NCBI GenBank assembly: GCA_015489265.1
Contig: WFZY01000145.1
Span: 1-16,116 of the forward strand
Direction of reading: 5' to 3'
DNA: 16,116 nt
DNA from: Flavobacteriaceae bacterium
GTDB lineage: Bacteria; Bacteroidota; Bacteroidia; Flavobacteriales; Flavobacteriaceae
Each line of letters begins with the position of its first letter. Position 1 is the first letter of the stretch. Below the pieces are notes generated by a model. It did no database searches, was not told where the DNA came from, and saw only the letters and a list, made by a program, of their open reading frames with translations. Positions 1-8,400 of this stretch are shown here, piece by piece. Made by a program: the position numbers and the translations under genes.

Positions 1-21
1 GGAGATGTGTATAAGAGACAG
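1..21 (+). other. Nextera (Tn5 mosaic end) sequencing adapter remnant
   Basis: Bases 3-21 read AGATGTGTATAAGAGACAG, identical to the 19-base engineered Tn5 mosaic end used in Nextera tagmentation libraries. The two preceding G bases match the end of the read-2 adapter oligonucleotide. The mosaic end is a synthetic hybrid of the IS50 ends, so an exact copy at the first bases of a contig is untrimmed adapter, not a genomic transposon. True genomic sequence starts at about base 22. Confidence 0.97.
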
Positions 22-144
22 TCAAAAATGGCATTGGACAGCATGATTAAAGGCGGCGTCAAAAAGAAAAAACGGCGTAACAAGGCATTGATTGACCAAG
101 TAAGTGCCGCTTTGATTTTGCAAGCATATTTATATAAGGAATGA
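22..144 (+). CDS. ruvX: Putative Holliday junction resolvase RuvX (YqgF), 3' fragment
   Basis: An open frame runs from the adapter junction to TGA at 142-144 and gives the last 40 residues of a protein. The fragment has a basic patch (KKKKRRNKALIDQ) followed by a helix SAALILQAYL. This resembles the C-terminal end of Bacteroidota RuvX/YqgF proteins, where a basic segment precedes a conserved D-x-x-SA-x-x-IL helix. RuvX is an RNase H-fold nuclease implicated in Holliday junction resolution and pre-16S rRNA processing. The catalytic N-terminal part, about 100 residues, lies upstream of the contig break, so activity cannot be judged here. The assignment rests on a short remembered signature. It is a real coding end (codon-like composition, clean stop), but the family name is moderately sure only. 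Confidence 0.65.
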   Translation, partial: SKMALDSMIKGGVKKKKRRNKALIDQVSAALILQAYLYKE

Positions 145-155
145 ATTATTATTTT

Positions 156-186
156 TTTGATAAGTTTGGAAAAACTTTTATATTTG
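156..186 (+). promoter_or_regulatory. Bacteroidota-type promoter (-33 TTTG, -7 TATATTTG)
   Basis: TTTG at 156-159 is separated by 19 bases from TATATTTG at 179-186. This matches the Bacteroidota primary sigma factor consensus (TTTG, about 19-20 bases, TAnnTTTG). The predicted transcription start is near 193, about 35 bases before the ATG at 227. It would drive the LamG-domain gene. Confidence 0.7.
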
Positions 187-226
187 TAATATTAATTTAT
201 TTAATATATAAATTCATTTATTTATT

Positions 227-1189
227 ATGAAAAAGTTTCTATTATTATCATTCTTTTTTCTTTTTTTTGGACTAACAGCCCAAATTAATTTAAGTAACGG
301 CTTAGTCGCTTATTTCCCATTGAATGGTAACACAGATGATTTATCATCTTTGCAAATAAACGGCACAAATTACAATGCTATTCCATCTCAAACAGGTAAC
401 AGAAATTATTATTATTTTAATGGTTCAAATGCTTACATATATGCTGGTAATAATGATAGAAATATAACCAATGAAATTAGTGTTAGCGTATGGGTTAAAA
501 CCAACTCAAATAATTTGCAATGGATTGTTGGACATTATGACCATACTGTTGATAGAGGTTTTCAAGTAGTTATGAATAATGGTCATGTGCAACTTCGTGG
601 ACGAGAAGGTTCCAATTCATTTTACATATTAGAAGATCCTGACACAATCAACGATGATAATTGGCATCATATTGTCGGACTTTTTGATCATAATCATTGG
701 ACTTTAATCGTAGATTGCCAAATAAAAAATTATTTAACCACCACCGGCTATAACCCTTCATATTATGTAAATTCACAACCATTTAGTATCTCAAAATATC
801 CTGAATTAAATAATGGATATGACCCTTTACATTTTTCAGGTGGTATCGATGAAGTTAGAGTCTATAACCGAATTTTGAGTCTATGTGAAATATGCGAAAT
901 TCATCGCAAAGAACTATTTGAAGGTGATCCAAGCATTATAGAAAATTCAAAGGATGACAATGTGAATGTTAATATTTTTCCAAATCCCACTAAAAACAAG
1001 GTTAGTATTTTATATGATGTTAATCGTCCGGTTTCATTAAATATATATGACATTAATGGCAAATTTATCTTAAACAGAACTTTTACAAAATCTATTGATA
1101 TTGATACAACTAATTTAGCACGAGGCACCTACTTAATAAGTATTATTGATAAAAATATAAAATTAACAAAAAAACTTATCATTGAATAG
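227..1189 (+). CDS. Secreted LamG-domain protein with T9SS type A C-terminal sorting domain
   Basis: The 320-residue protein begins with a lysine-start hydrophobic signal peptide (about residues 1-19, ending LTAQ). Residues 24-225 form a concanavalin A/LamG-like jelly roll: it opens with LVAYFPLNGNTDD, has VSVWVKT near 86-92 and DDNWHHIVG near 143-151, and closes with GGIDEVRVYNRIL near 205-217. A short linker leads to a T9SS type A sorting domain (about 246-320) with FPNP at 251-254, a YDINGK turn near 274-279 and the ARGTYLISI strand near 298-306. LamG domains usually bind carbohydrate or protein, and the sorting domain sends the protein through the outer membrane for surface attachment or release. 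No enzymatic domain is visible, so it is likely an adhesin or binding protein. The start at 227 is supported by the signal peptide directly after it and the promoter at 156-186. No terminator is evident before pseB. Confidence 0.9.
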   Translation: MKKFLLLSFFFLFFGLTAQINLSNGLVAYFPLNGNTDDLSSLQINGTNYNAIPSQTGNRNYYYFNGSNAYIYAGNNDRNITNEISVSVWVKTNSNNLQWIVGHYDHTVDRGFQVVMNNGHVQLRGREGSNSFYILEDPDTINDDNWHHIVGLFDHNHWTLIVDCQIKNYLTTTGYNPSYYVNSQPFSISKYPELNNGYDPLHFSGGIDEVRVYNRILSLCEICEIHRKELFEGDPSIIENSKDDNVNVNIFPNPTKNKVSILYDVNRPVSLNIYDINGKFILNRTFTKSIDIDTTNLARGTYLISIIDKNIKLTKKLIIE

Positions 1190-1256
1190 ATATGTATGCA
1201 TTTTACCTAAAGTCAAATTAGTCAGACAAAATATTACATTTCTCAATATTTGTTGC

Positions 1257-1264
1257 TATTTTTG
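1257..1264 (+). promoter_or_regulatory. Possible -7 box of the pse operon
   Basis: TATTTTTG fits TAnnTTTG and lies 27 bases before the ATG at 1292. A clear -33 TTTG at the right distance is not seen, so this is tentative. If real, transcription starts near 1270, which excludes a pseB start at 1250. Confidence 0.4.
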
Positions 1265-1291
1265 TTATTCATACTAATTTCATTTATTCAT

Positions 1292-2293
1292 ATGAATAAC
1301 AAATCTATCATGATAACCGGTGGAACCGGTTCCTTAGGTAAGCAATTGGTCAGACGTATATATGCAGAATATCCTGATATCAAACGAGTCGTTGTTTTTT
1401 CTCGCGACGAGCAAAAGCAATTTCAAATGGCTCAAGAATTTCCACCTGAAAAATTTAAAAGTATCCGCTATTTTATTGGTGATGTAAGAGACAAAGAACG
1501 TCTTTTAAGAGCCATGGAAAGTATTGATACCGTTATTCATGCTGCTGCAATGAAACATGTGCATTTGGCAGAATATAACCCAATGGAAGCCGTTAAAACC
1601 AATATTCTAGGTGCTCAAAATGTGATAGATGCCTGCTTGGCTAATAATGTGAAACGTGTTGTTGCTCTTTCAACTGACAAAGCGGCTGCCCCTATTAATC
1701 TATATGGCGCAACCAAACTTACTTCCGATAAACTTTTTATAGCAGCTAATAATATTCGAGGGAAGCGTGACATCAAGTTTTCAGTTGTACGCTATGGCAA
1801 TGTTATGGGATCTAACGGTTCTGTTATGCCATTTTTCTATCAAAAAAGAAAAGATGGCATTTTGCCAATAACCGATAAACAAATGACACGTTTCAACATC
1901 TCATTAGACGAAGGCGTCAATATGGTATTTCATGCCCTAAATAATGCTTGGGGGGGAGAAATTTTTGTCCCTAAGATTCCTTCTTATAAAATTGTTGATG
2001 TTGCCAAGGCTATTTGTCCCGATTGTCAATTGAAGGAAATTGGTATTCGTCCGGGAGAAAAACTTCATGAAGAAATGATTACTGCTTCAGACTCGTTTTT
2101 CACTTATGATTTAGGCAAATATTATGTTATTTTACCATCACAACCCAATTTTGATTTAAATCGATACATTATCAAACACAAAGCTAAAAAAGTATCACAA
2201 GGATTCTCCTATAATTCAAAAGAAAATAACGATTTTTTAAACATTTCACAACTTAGGGACTTAATGAAAAAGCATCTTAAATTTGACTTGTAA
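1292..2293 (+). CDS. pseB: UDP-N-acetylglucosamine 4,6-dehydratase (inverting), PseB
   Basis: This NAD(P)-dependent short-chain dehydrogenase/reductase should convert UDP-GlcNAc to UDP-2-acetamido-2,6-dideoxy-beta-L-arabino-hexos-4-ulose, the first step to CMP-pseudaminic acid. With the ATG at 1292 it is 333 residues, the usual PseB length. The Rossmann loop TGGTGSLG is at residues 9-16. The STDKAAAPINLYGATK segment (127-142) holds the D129/K130 pair and Y138 expected in the active site of FlaA1/PseB enzymes. RYGNV at 167-171 and RPGEKLHEEM at 253-262 are further family signatures. The frame stays open to an ATG at 1250, but that would add 14 hydrophobic residues before the Rossmann strand and overlap the likely -7 box, so 1292 is preferred. 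Its TAA directly abuts the ATG of pseC, so the two are co-transcribed. Confidence 0.93.
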   Translation: MNNKSIMITGGTGSLGKQLVRRIYAEYPDIKRVVVFSRDEQKQFQMAQEFPPEKFKSIRYFIGDVRDKERLLRAMESIDTVIHAAAMKHVHLAEYNPMEAVKTNILGAQNVIDACLANNVKRVVALSTDKAAAPINLYGATKLTSDKLFIAANNIRGKRDIKFSVVRYGNVMGSNGSVMPFFYQKRKDGILPITDKQMTRFNISLDEGVNMVFHALNNAWGGEIFVPKIPSYKIVDVAKAICPDCQLKEIGIRPGEKLHEEMITASDSFFTYDLGKYYVILPSQPNFDLNRYIIKHKAKKVSQGFSYNSKENNDFLNISQLRDLMKKHLKFDL

Positions 2294-3463
2294 ATGACGA
2301 CTTATAAAATACCATACGGAAGACAAAACATTACCAACGATGATATTAATGCCGTGGTTCAAACTTTACAATCGGATTTTTTAACCCAAGGTCCGAAAAT
2401 TTTGGAATTTGAACAAAATTTTGCTGAATATGTGGACGCCAAATATGCTGTTGCAGTATCAAACGGAACAGCTGCTTTACATTTATCGTTATTAGCTCTC
2501 GGAATCGGAAATGGAGATAACATCATTACTACCCCTATTACCTTTGCAGCTACTGCAAATGCTGCTTTATATACCGGCGCTAATGTCTATTTTACAGATA
2601 TTGATCCTGAAACCTATTTAATTGACCTTAATAGGGTTGAAGCGCTAATCCAAAAACATCCTAAAGGTTTTTTTAAAGCAATATTACCAGTTGATTTTGC
2701 CGGACTTCCGGTGCAAGCCAAACAATTAAGAAAAATAGCTGATAAAAATAATTTAAAGATTATTGAAGATGCTTGTCATGCACCGGGGGCTTTTTTTATT
2801 GATAGTAATAATCAAAAGCAAAAAGCCGGAAACGGACAATTTGCTGATGCTACGGCTTTCTCATTTCACCCTGTTAAACATATTGCAGCCGGAGAAGGTG
2901 GAATGATTACAACAAATAACAAAAATCTTTATGATAAACTCATAAAATTACGTACGCATGGCATTTCAAAAAATAATATGAATTTTCATAATTTTAATAA
3001 AGAAAAACAAGGTGCTTGGTATTATGAAATGCATGACTTAGGTTATAATTATCGAATAACAGATATTCAAGCTGCACTAGGTAACAGTCAATTAAAAAGA
3101 GCTGACGCCGGTTTACAAAAACGTCAAGAAATAGCTAAAAAATATCAACAAGCTTTTAAAAATTTACCAGTAAAATTTCAGAAAGTCCCTAAAGACAGAT
3201 TTCATGCCTATCACTTATTTGTCTTAGAAGTCAAAGACAGAAAGCGCTTTTATAATTATTTACACCAAAACGGCATTTTAGCTCAAATTCATTATATTCC
3301 GGTGCATCTATTGGATTTTTACAGTCAGTTCGGGTGGAAAAAAGGTGATTTTCCTATTGCAGAATCCTATTATTCCAAAACCATAAGCTTACCAATGTTT
3401 CCAACTTTAACAGAAGATGAACAAAATTATATCATTGAAAAAGTTAAAGCGTTTTTCTTGTAA
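2294..3463 (+). CDS. pseC: UDP-4-amino-4,6-dideoxy-N-acetyl-beta-L-altrosamine transaminase, PseC
   Basis: This PLP-dependent DegT/DnrJ/EryC1-family sugar aminotransferase, 389 residues, should transfer the amino group from glutamate to C4 of the PseB product. It begins with the family-typical IPYGRQNI and DFLTQGP segments (residues 6-13 and 28-34). SNGTAALHLSL (56-66) is the cofactor phosphate-binding region, EDACHAPGA (158-166) carries D159 expected to contact the PLP ring nitrogen, and FHPVKHIAAGEGG (191-203) contains the Schiff-base lysine K195. YNYRITDIQAALG (251-263) is also characteristic. All expected catalytic residues are present. The ATG follows the pseB stop with no gap, which suggests translational coupling. 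A gap of 41 bases separates it from pseF. Confidence 0.93.
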   Translation: MTTYKIPYGRQNITNDDINAVVQTLQSDFLTQGPKILEFEQNFAEYVDAKYAVAVSNGTAALHLSLLALGIGNGDNIITTPITFAATANAALYTGANVYFTDIDPETYLIDLNRVEALIQKHPKGFFKAILPVDFAGLPVQAKQLRKIADKNNLKIIEDACHAPGAFFIDSNNQKQKAGNGQFADATAFSFHPVKHIAAGEGGMITTNNKNLYDKLIKLRTHGISKNNMNFHNFNKEKQGAWYYEMHDLGYNYRITDIQAALGNSQLKRADAGLQKRQEIAKKYQQAFKNLPVKFQKVPKDRFHAYHLFVLEVKDRKRFYNYLHQNGILAQIHYIPVHLLDFYSQFGWKKGDFPIAESYYSKTISLPMFPTLTEDEQNYIIEKVKAFFL

Positions 3464-3504
3464 TTTTTTTAAATTTTTGTAGATTGTCTTAATAAGCAAA
3501 TAAA

Positions 3505-4212
3505 ATGAGTCAAAAAAACATCGCTATAATACCGGCACGAAGCGGAAGCAAACGTATTCCTCATAAAAACATAAAAAACTTTTTGGGTAAACCCATTATT
3601 GCTTACAGTATTGAAACAGCATTGCAATCCGGATTATTCGAAGAAGTTATGGTATCGACAGATGATAAACATATAGCCAAAATAGCACAAGATTACGGCG
3701 CTAAAGTTCCTTTTTTTCGTAGTTCAGAAACTTCCGACGATTTTGCCGTGCTATCGGATGTGATTTTGGAAGTAATTGATAATTATGAAAAAAAATTAAA
3801 TAGGCATTACGACAATATATGCTGTTTATTGGCAACCGCTCCTTTCGTCAGCACATCCAACTTACAAGAAGCTTACAAAAAATTACTGCAACCAAATACT
3901 GATGCGGTTTTTCCCATAGTAAAATTTGGATTCCCAATTCAACGAGCCGTAAAATTAGAAAACCAAACAGTTAAAATGATTTGGCCTGAAAATAAAAATG
4001 TCCGTTCACAAGATTTAGAACCGGCTTACCACGATGCCGGATTATTTTATTGGATAAAAACCAATGTATTTAAAAAACAAAAAACATTTTGGCCGCAACA
4101 CACTGCCGGAATGGAAATCAGTAGGTTTGCCGCCCAAGACATTGACACACCTGAAGACTGGAAACTAGCCGAACTGAAATTTAAATTTCTTAAAAATGAA
4201 ACGGAAATATAA
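3505..4212 (+). CDS. pseF: Pseudaminic acid cytidylyltransferase, PseF
   Basis: The 235-residue protein belongs to the CMP-sugar synthetase family and should activate pseudaminic acid with CTP to give CMP-pseudaminic acid, the last step of the pathway. The nucleotide-binding signature IIPARSGSKRIPHKN is at residues 8-22, followed by GKPIIAYSIETAL. VMVSTDD near 49-55, LLATAPF near 108-114 and the C-terminal DIDTPEDW near 213-220 are typical of PseF/NeuA-type enzymes. Assignment to Pse rather than legionaminic or sialic acid rests mainly on the linked pseB and pseC. It is presumably cytoplasmic, since there is no signal peptide. Its last 17 bases overlap the next gene in another frame, which indicates tight operon organisation. 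Confidence 0.88.
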   Translation: MSQKNIAIIPARSGSKRIPHKNIKNFLGKPIIAYSIETALQSGLFEEVMVSTDDKHIAKIAQDYGAKVPFFRSSETSDDFAVLSDVILEVIDNYEKKLNRHYDNICCLLATAPFVSTSNLQEAYKKLLQPNTDAVFPIVKFGFPIQRAVKLENQTVKMIWPENKNVRSQDLEPAYHDAGLFYWIKTNVFKKQKTFWPQHTAGMEISRFAAQDIDTPEDWKLAELKFKFLKNETEI

Positions 4213-5212
4213 AGTCTTAAAACAACGAGAATATCGAGACGGTGCCTACAAAATTGTTCCGATACGCAATATGGATAAATATAAAATTATGCAATGGCGT
4301 AATGAACAAATATATCATTTGAGACAACAAAAACCTATAACAAAACAAGAACAAGACCAATATTTTAATACCGAAGTTAAGAGTTTATTCGAACAAGAAC
4401 AACCTGAACAAATTTTATTTTCGTTCCTACACCAAAATCGATGTATCGGTTACGGTGGATTGGTTCATATTGACTGGGATCAAAAATCGGCAGAAATTTC
4501 TTTTTTGATGCAAACTGAATTAGAAAAGGATTTTTTTGAAAAAAACTGGTTAATTTTTTTAAAACTCATTGAGAAAGTTGCCTTTACCGGACTAAACTTA
4601 CACAAAATTTATACTTACGCATACGATTTGCGACCTCATCTGTATCCCGTTTTGGAAAAATCAGGATTTATAATGGTAAAACGTTTAGAAAAAACATATC
4701 AAATATATTCACAATCATTTGATGTTGTAATACATGAAAAAATCAATCCGGCAGACAAAATCATCTTTAGAAAAGTCAATTCCTCCGATTTAAAATTATT
4801 ATTTGTTTGGGCAAATGAGCAAGAAGTCCGAAAACAATCCTTTCAAACCGGCAAAATAGATTTTGAAACTCATAAATATTGGTTTCAAAATAAATTAAAT
4901 GATAAAAATTCAGTAATGTATATAGCTGAAATTGATCAAACCCCAATTTCTTTAATACGTTTCGATATTGAAAATAAACGAGCCGTAATTGGTATCCTAA
5001 TTGATAAAAATTGGCGTGGAAAATCACTGTCGACTCCTATATTGACAAAAGCTACCAAAATTTTCCAACAAAAACATCCTATTCCCGTATATGCTTACAT
5101 CAAACAAAGCAATTTAGCTTCAATCAAAGCTTTTAAGCAAGCCGGTTTTAGATATCAAAATAAAATTATCATTAAAAATATTAATAGCTATTGTTATAGA
5201 AAAGAACCATAG
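4196..5212 (+). CDS. Tandem GNAT-domain N-acetyltransferase of the pse operon (PseH-like candidate)
   Basis: The 338-residue protein has two GNAT-like halves. The first (about residues 18-182) starts YKIVPIRNMDKY, includes MQWRNEQIYHLRQ near 32-43 and IGYGGLVHIDW near 84-94, and ends near DVVIHEKI. The second (about 188-336) starts IIFRKVNSSDLKLLF, has VWANEQEVRK near 204-213, and ends with SNLASIKAFKQAGF near 305-318, a classic GNAT motif B region. In the pse pathway PseH acetylates the C4 amine of the PseC product using acetyl-CoA. One of these halves, most likely the second, could do this. The second domain reads WRGKSLS where GNAT enzymes normally have R-G-x-G-x-G/A, so its pyrophosphate loop is atypical. 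The gene overlaps pseF by 17 bases and is the last of the operon. The fold is well supported; which half acetylates what is inference. Confidence 0.75.
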   Translation: MKRKYKVLKQREYRDGAYKIVPIRNMDKYKIMQWRNEQIYHLRQQKPITKQEQDQYFNTEVKSLFEQEQPEQILFSFLHQNRCIGYGGLVHIDWDQKSAEISFLMQTELEKDFFEKNWLIFLKLIEKVAFTGLNLHKIYTYAYDLRPHLYPVLEKSGFIMVKRLEKTYQIYSQSFDVVIHEKINPADKIIFRKVNSSDLKLLFVWANEQEVRKQSFQTGKIDFETHKYWFQNKLNDKNSVMYIAEIDQTPISLIRFDIENKRAVIGILIDKNWRGKSLSTPILTKATKIFQQKHPIPVYAYIKQSNLASIKAFKQAGFRYQNKIIIKNINSYCYRKEP

Positions 5213-5412
5213 ATAGATTTGGTATTATAAGTACAAAATTTATCTATTACTCATATTTTCAAAAAATACATCTTACTCCCCATCCTTTCTTATGTAACAT
5301 TTGTATTGTTTGCTATTGTATAAAATATTCAAAAAAGAGCTAAATTTTACATATTTTTTAAAATAAATATGTTAAAAAAGCGCTTTCATTAATTATCACA
5401 TGTATTTTATGC

Positions 5413-5420
5413 TATATTTG
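5413..5420 (+). promoter_or_regulatory. Probable -7 promoter box of the giant T9SS protein gene
   Basis: TATATTTG at 5413-5420 is the same octamer as in the promoter at 156-186 and lies 21 bases before the ATG at 5442. No good -33 TTTG is visible 19-20 bases upstream. The rest of the 229-base gap (5213-5441) is AT-rich and shows no other gene or strong structure. Confidence 0.5.
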
Positions 5421-5441
5421 CAATAACAAACAAACATTTTT

Positions 5442-8400
5442 ATGAAAAAAATTACCTTCCTATTTTTATTGATGGGCTTTTTGGTTATGGGACAACAACC
5501 AAAAAGTTTGACCCAATCTTTAAAGCAACTAAAAAAAGCTTCTGTACAAAAGCCAATAGCTAAAAAAGCAGACTTTTTCAGAATTTCTCCACCACTGAGA
5601 GAAATGATTGAAAATGATAAAAGAGAACATAGAACTTTTGAAAACAATGAAAGAGAAAACGGGAAAAAAAATGAACAAAACGAATGGCATCCAACCATTA
5701 TCAATAATGGTTTAAATGCACCCGATCCGCTTTCGACATTACAACATAGTACTCGCAATGCAAATGCAACTAACCTTAACAAAATCATAGATTTTGATGG
5801 GGTCAATAATATTGATGGGGTCGCACCACCCGATACACAAGGTGATGTCAGCCCTAATCACTATATGCAATGTGTCAACAACCATACTATTATTACCGAT
5901 CGTAATGGTAATGTTATCCAAGCAGCTTTTCCTACATCCGATTTTTGGCAAGGGACCCAATTTGATGATCGAAATGATGGAGATGCAGTCATCTTATGGG
6001 ATGAAAATGCCCAACGTTGGTTAGTGACTCAATTTTACATACCGCTTAATGGTAATACCAATTATTTACTTATCGCCGTATCTCAAACATCCGATCCAAC
6101 CGGCGCATATTACCAATATGGATTTAGTTACGGTACCGATATGCCCGACTATCCCAAATGGGCAATCTGGCCCGATGCTTATTATATGGGCGCGAACGGG
6201 TTCGATCAAAACAGCAGTTATATTGGCACCTTTGTTTCTGCATTTGAAAGAGATAAAATCTTACAAGGTGATCCTAATGCGCAAGTCGTTACTTTTGGAC
6301 CGGATGCTAATTTATGGTCAGTTTTTCCGGCTGATGCCGATGCTTTCCCTGCCAATGGCACCCCTTGTCCCTTTGTATCCGACCAAGTTAATAACACCAA
6401 TGGAAATAATACCGTTTATCTTTATGACTTCCATGTTGATTGGAATAATACCGGCAATTCTACATTTAATAATACTACTAACTTAAATGTTGCCGATTTT
6501 AATTTATTTAACTCAGGAACAGAAGTCCCGCAACCCGGTACCAATCAAAAACTGGACTTGCTGCATTATAGAATCATGTACCGACCTTATTTCAGACATT
6601 TTAATGATCATGAATCACTTTTAGTCACCAGAACCGTAAACGATAATGGCATAGCTGCCATACGGTGGTATGAATTTAGAAATACCGGTAATGGTTGGAA
6701 TGTTTACCAGCAAGGTACCTACAATCCCGGAGATGGCTTATGGCGTTGGATGCCATCAATAGCTATGAACCAAAATGGCGATATTACCATTGCTTATTCC
6801 GTATCCGATGGGAACAATAAATACCCTTCCATTCGTGCAGTAGCACGTTATGCCAATGATCCTCTTAACCAAATGACTACCAATGAAATAGAATTATTTA
6901 CCGGAAATGCTTCTCAAGACAACGTATCACGCTGGGGCGATTACTCTATGGTTAGTATTGACCCCGACGGTACTTCTTTTTGGTTTACTACCGAATATAC
7001 AACCGGAAATTGGGATTGGCGAACCCGAATTATACATTATGAATTGCCAAGCACTTGTAATTATCCTTCTACTCAAGCTTCCAATATCCAAGCATCACCA
7101 CAAGGACAAAATCAAATTGACCTATCTTGGACACGCGGTGATGGCAACAAGGTTATTGTACTGGCTAAGGAAGCCAGTGCCGTCGATAGTAATCCGGCAG
7201 ATGGCACTAGCTACAATGCTAACAGTACATTCGGTACCGGTGACCAAATAGGTACCGGAAATTATGTAGTTTATGATGGAACCGGTACATCAGTGAGTGT
7301 GACGGGACTCAATAGCGCAACCACTTATCACTTTGCAGTTTACGAATATAACACTACAGATAATTGTTATTTGGTCCCCGGTGCCACTGCCAATGCTACA
7401 ACAGACGGTATGCCAACTGTCGAAACTTTGGCAATGCTACAAGTCAATGATACCGATGCCCAAGGACAAGGAAATGTCATCAGCGAAAACGGAAGTGCCG
7501 TTACCGAACGTGGCTTGTGTTGGAGTACAAATCCTAATCCTACAACTGCTGATAACTACGCTACAAACGGTACAGGTACCGGAATTTATACAGTCAATTT
7601 AACCGGATTGACAGTCAATCAAACTTATTATGTTAGAGCATATGCCACTAACGCTTTTGGTACAGCTTATGGTGATAATGTTAGTTTTATAACCGGCTGT
7701 GGTAATCCCATTACCGATTTTCCCTATTTGGAAAATTTTGATGCTTGGACAGAAAGTAATCCTACCACCAATTGTACAGCAGATGCTTCGGTAAATTTTG
7801 ACGACTGTTGGGAGAATATCTCAGGAGATGACAATGACTGGGATGTCTTGTCCGGTGCTACAGCCAGTTCTAACACAGGTCCCTCAGATGATGCTAATGG
7901 TGGCGGAAAATATATTTACTTAGAAGCTTCAAACTGTTTTAATAAAACCGCAAGTTTTAGGACACCGCATTTCAATTTTTCCAATATTGCCAATCCATAT
8001 ATGACATTCTTTGCTCATATGTATGGTGCCGATATGGGTACACTTGAAGTATTTTATACGACGGACAATGGAAATAATTGGACTAGTATCGGATCAATTA
8101 GTGGTGATCAAGGTGATGCTTGGATAAAATTAGGAGCCAACTTAAGTAGCTTATCAGGGCAAGCAGATGTACAATTCAAATTTACAGGTACTACCGGTAA
8201 TGACTATCAATCGGATATTGCTATTGACAATTTTGTCATTAAAGACTACACGCCACCGGCTGATTATTGTGCATCAGAAGGCAATATGGACTACAATACC
8301 GCCATTACCCGAGTCAATTTTAACCAAATTAGTAATAATTCAGGTGGTAAGACAAATGCTTACGAAGATTACACCAATATTTCTACAATTGTTAAACGTG

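Noticed and set aside
3..21. Inverted-repeat end of a genomic Tn5-like transposon
   Set aside because: The sequence is the engineered mosaic end, differs from both natural IS50 ends, sits at the first bases of the contig and has no transposase beside it.
227..5212. Genomic island or phage origin for the pse region
   Set aside because: No integrase, tRNA, direct repeats or compositional break were seen; the same CCGG-rich, AT-rich style continues on both sides.
5209..5247. Terminator after the tandem GNAT gene (ATAGATA and TATCTAT inverted repeat)
   Set aside because: The stem is only 7 A/T-rich pairs with a 25-base loop and no T-run follows, so it is not a credible terminator.
5213..5441. 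Small gene or RNA in the 229-base gap before the giant gene
   Set aside because: Start codons there run into stops within a few codons, and no stable GC-containing hairpin was found; it looks like an AT-rich promoter region.
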